From Clostridia bacterium (GTDB taxonomy: Bacteria > Bacillota > Clostridia > Christensenellales > CAG-917), in assembly GCA_017507205.1 (NCBI GenBank), contig JAFWBH010000067.1, forward strand, positions 1-5,643: a stretch of DNA of 5,643 bases, read 5' to 3'. This document shows positions 3,921 through 5,643 of the stretch, one piece after another; position 1 is the stretch's first letter, and the number at the start of each line of letters is the position of its first letter. Both the position numbers and the translations under genes were made by a program. The notes beneath the pieces were generated by a model that was given only the letters and a program-made list of their open reading frames with translations, did no database searches and was not told where the DNA came from.

Positions 3921-5643
3921 AATGAAAAAGACCAAGGGTGAAAAGCCTATGATGAAGCAAGGTGGCAAGGCAATGAAAGCCAAAAACCCAATGTTGACCC
4001 TCAAACGTATTTTCAGTTATCTTAAGCCCTACAAGGCAAGGATGGCAGTGATCATCATTTGCTTGGTGTTGCACACAGCATGCAATGTTGGTGGCACCTT
4101 TATGCTTGGCATCATCACAAAGGATTACATCTTGCCATTGACCTATAAGGCAGGCTTCATTGACAACTCAATTTATTCTGCCAGAGCAGAGGTTGTCACT
4201 CTTACATCATTTGGCATAATGGTGGCAGTCCTTGCCTGCATATATCTGTTGGGCGCATTGATGCACTATCTATACAACTATTCAGTCATCTACGTCAGCT
4301 CAAAGGTTTTGCAGAACGTTCGTGATGAAATATTCATCAAGCTTCAACGCTTGCCCATCAAGTATTTCGACACTCACACCCACGGTGAGCTGATGAGCCT
4401 TTACACCAACGATACAGACACTCTCCGTGAACTTTTGTCTGGCGCATTGCCATCTGTCATATCCAATATGCTGACCATAGTGAGCATATTTGTCATGATG
4501 ATGGTCATCAACCCTGTGCTGACAATGTGCATCATAGTCCTTATTGTTGTGGCAACCTTTGTCACAAAGTTTGTTGCAGGCAAGAGTGGAAAGCACTTCA
4601 TCAATCAACAAAAGGAAATTGGCGCCCTCAATGGCTATGTAGAGGAGCATATCGAGGGTCTTAAAGTGGTCAAGGTATTCTGCCACGAGGATCAAGAGAA
4701 GAAGGACTTTGACACACGCAATGACGCACTCCACTACGCATCAAAAAAGGCCCACACCTATGCCAACGTGCTTATGCCAATTATGGGCAACCTTGGCTAT
4801 GTCAACTATACAATGACAGCAGTCATCGGCTCTATCATGGCATCCACTGGCTTTATGGGACTTGAATGGGGACTTTTGGTGTCCTTCTTGCAATATTCAC
4901 GCCAATTCAATGCACCCATCTCACAAATGGCACAGCAGATCAACGGCATTATGATGGCACTAGCAGGTGCAGAACGTATATTTGACCTTCTTGACCAAGC
5001 TCCCGAGGAGGATGAGGGCTATGTCACTCTCGTCAACGCAAAAGAGGATGAAGAGGGCAACATTGTTGAATGTGCAGAGTATACAGGCGTGTGGGCATGG
5101 AAGCACTATCACAAGGCAGACGACACAACCACATACGTCAAATGGCAGGGTGAGGTTGAGTTTGAAAACGTAACCTTTGGTTACGTGCCAGAAAAAACCA
5201 TCCTCAAAAACATCAATCTTGAAGCAATGCCCGGTCAAAAAATCGCCCTTGTAGGCTCAACAGGCGCTGGCAAAACAACCATCACCAATCTCATCAATCG
5301 CTTCTATGATATCAATGAGGGCAAGATCAGATACGACAACATCAACATCACCAAAATCAAAAAGGATGACCTTCGTCATTCAATGGCAATGGTCTTGCAG
5401 GATACACACCTTTTCACAGGCACAGTCCGTGACAATATAAGATTCGGCAAGCTGGATGCCACCGATGAGGAAGTGGAAAATGCAGCCAAGCTCGCCAATG
5501 CCCATTATTTCATCTCACACCTTCCTCAAGGCTACGATACAATGCTTTCAGGTGACGGCGCCAATCTTTCACAAGGTCAACGCCAGCTCCTAGCCATAGC
5601 TCGTGCAGCAGTCGCCAATCCCCCTGTGCTTATCCTTGACGAA
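3913..5643 (+). CDS. ABC exporter half-transporter, catalytic-site subunit (BmrD/LmrD/TM288-like; 3' end beyond right edge)
   Basis: The second half-transporter; 577 codons are present, ending at the catalytic Glu of Walker B. The start overlaps the upstream gene by 8 bases and has a near-perfect ribosome site, indicating translational coupling and equal dosage. The N-terminal tail (1-25) is rich in Lys and Met. Six membrane segments lie near 45-70, 97-122, 178-199, 201-222, 286-311 and 316-345. Between the membrane and ATPase domains is an insertion at about 365-411, acidic and then aromatic/His-rich (GVWAWKHYHK, 392-401). ATPase motifs are a canonical Walker A GSTGAGKT (448-455), Q496, a changed signature LSQGQ (552-556) and Walker B VLILDE (572-577). 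The Glu makes this the hydrolysing site when paired with the first subunit's VSGGQ signature. LSQGQRQ is typical of TM288-type subunits. The D-loop, H-loop and C-terminus are outside the window. Confidence 0.95.
   Translation, partial: MAKMKKTKGEKPMMKQGGKAMKAKNPMLTLKRIFSYLKPYKARMAVIIICLVLHTACNVGGTFMLGIITKDYILPLTYKAGFIDNSIYSARAEVVTLTSFGIMVAVLACIYLLGALMHYLYNYSVIYVSSKVLQNVRDEIFIKLQRLPIKYFDTHTHGELMSLYTNDTDTLRELLSGALPSVISNMLTIVSIFVMMMVINPVLTMCIIVLIVVATFVTKFVAGKSGKHFINQQKEIGALNGYVEEHIEGLKVVKVFCHEDQEKKDFDTRNDALHYASKKAHTYANVLMPIMGNLGYVNYTMTAVIGSIMASTGFMGLEWGLLVSFLQYSRQFNAPISQMAQQINGIMMALAGAERIFDLLDQAPEEDEGYVTLVNAKEDEEGNIVECAEYTGVWAWKHYHKADDTTTYVKWQGEVEFENVTFGYVPEKTILKNINLEAMPGQKIALVGSTGAGKTTITNLINRFYDINEGKIRYDNINITKIKKDDLRHSMAMVLQDTHLFTGTVRDNIRFGKLDATDEEVENAAKLANAHYFISHLPQGYDTMLSGDGANLSQGQRQLLAIARAAVANPPVLILDE

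Noticed and set aside
1..5643. A novel defence, mobile or biosynthetic system
   Set aside because: Every gene belongs to a well-known family in a familiar arrangement (typA beside a MarR-ABC-ABC efflux operon). There are no transposase, recombinase, nuclease, CRISPR, peptide-precursor or tailoring-enzyme signals.

Overview
The window looks like a chromosomal piece from a low-to-moderate GC member of the Bacillota, most likely class Clostridia. The reasons are consensus sigma-A promoter hexamers, strong purine-rich Shine-Dalgarno sites, a MarR regulator followed by two ABC half-transporters, and protein signatures of the Firmicutes heterodimeric exporter family. Nothing allows a genus call. 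All product names come from motifs read by eye, without any database search.

Layout. Positions 1-1249 (minus strand) hold the first 416 codons of typA/bipA, a ribosome-associated translational GTPase, cut by the left edge. Positions 1250-1580 are an AT-rich divergent intergenic region. It carries a probable typA promoter (minus), a textbook TTGACA-17-TATAAT promoter (plus), a leader hairpin before typA, and several palindromes that are candidate regulator sites. From 1581 a three-gene plus-strand operon begins: a MarR-family regulator (1581-2033), then a first ABC half-transporter (2070-3920), then a second one (3913 to the right edge). The second overlaps the first by 8 bases and is cut just after its Walker B glutamate.

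How the genes fit together. The two half-transporters have the membrane-plus-ATPase architecture and complementary motif changes of heterodimeric type IV ABC exporters (TM287/288, BmrC/BmrD, LmrC/LmrD). The first subunit has a degenerate Walker A, an Asp in place of the catalytic Glu, and a Gln in place of the switch His. The second has a canonical Walker A and B but a changed signature motif (LSQGQ). They should therefore pair to give one working and one degenerate ATP site. The MarR protein is the likely local, ligand-responsive repressor. An inverted repeat (ATTGTT-N8-AACAAT) lying over the predicted transcription start is the best candidate for its operator. The exported substrate cannot be read from sequence; drugs, lipids or other amphiphiles are the family's usual range. 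typA is probably an unrelated neighbour.

I found no new system type, mobile element, CRISPR array, tRNA or rRNA. The points of most interest are the regulatory architecture of the intergenic region and the motif asymmetry and linker insertion in the exporter.
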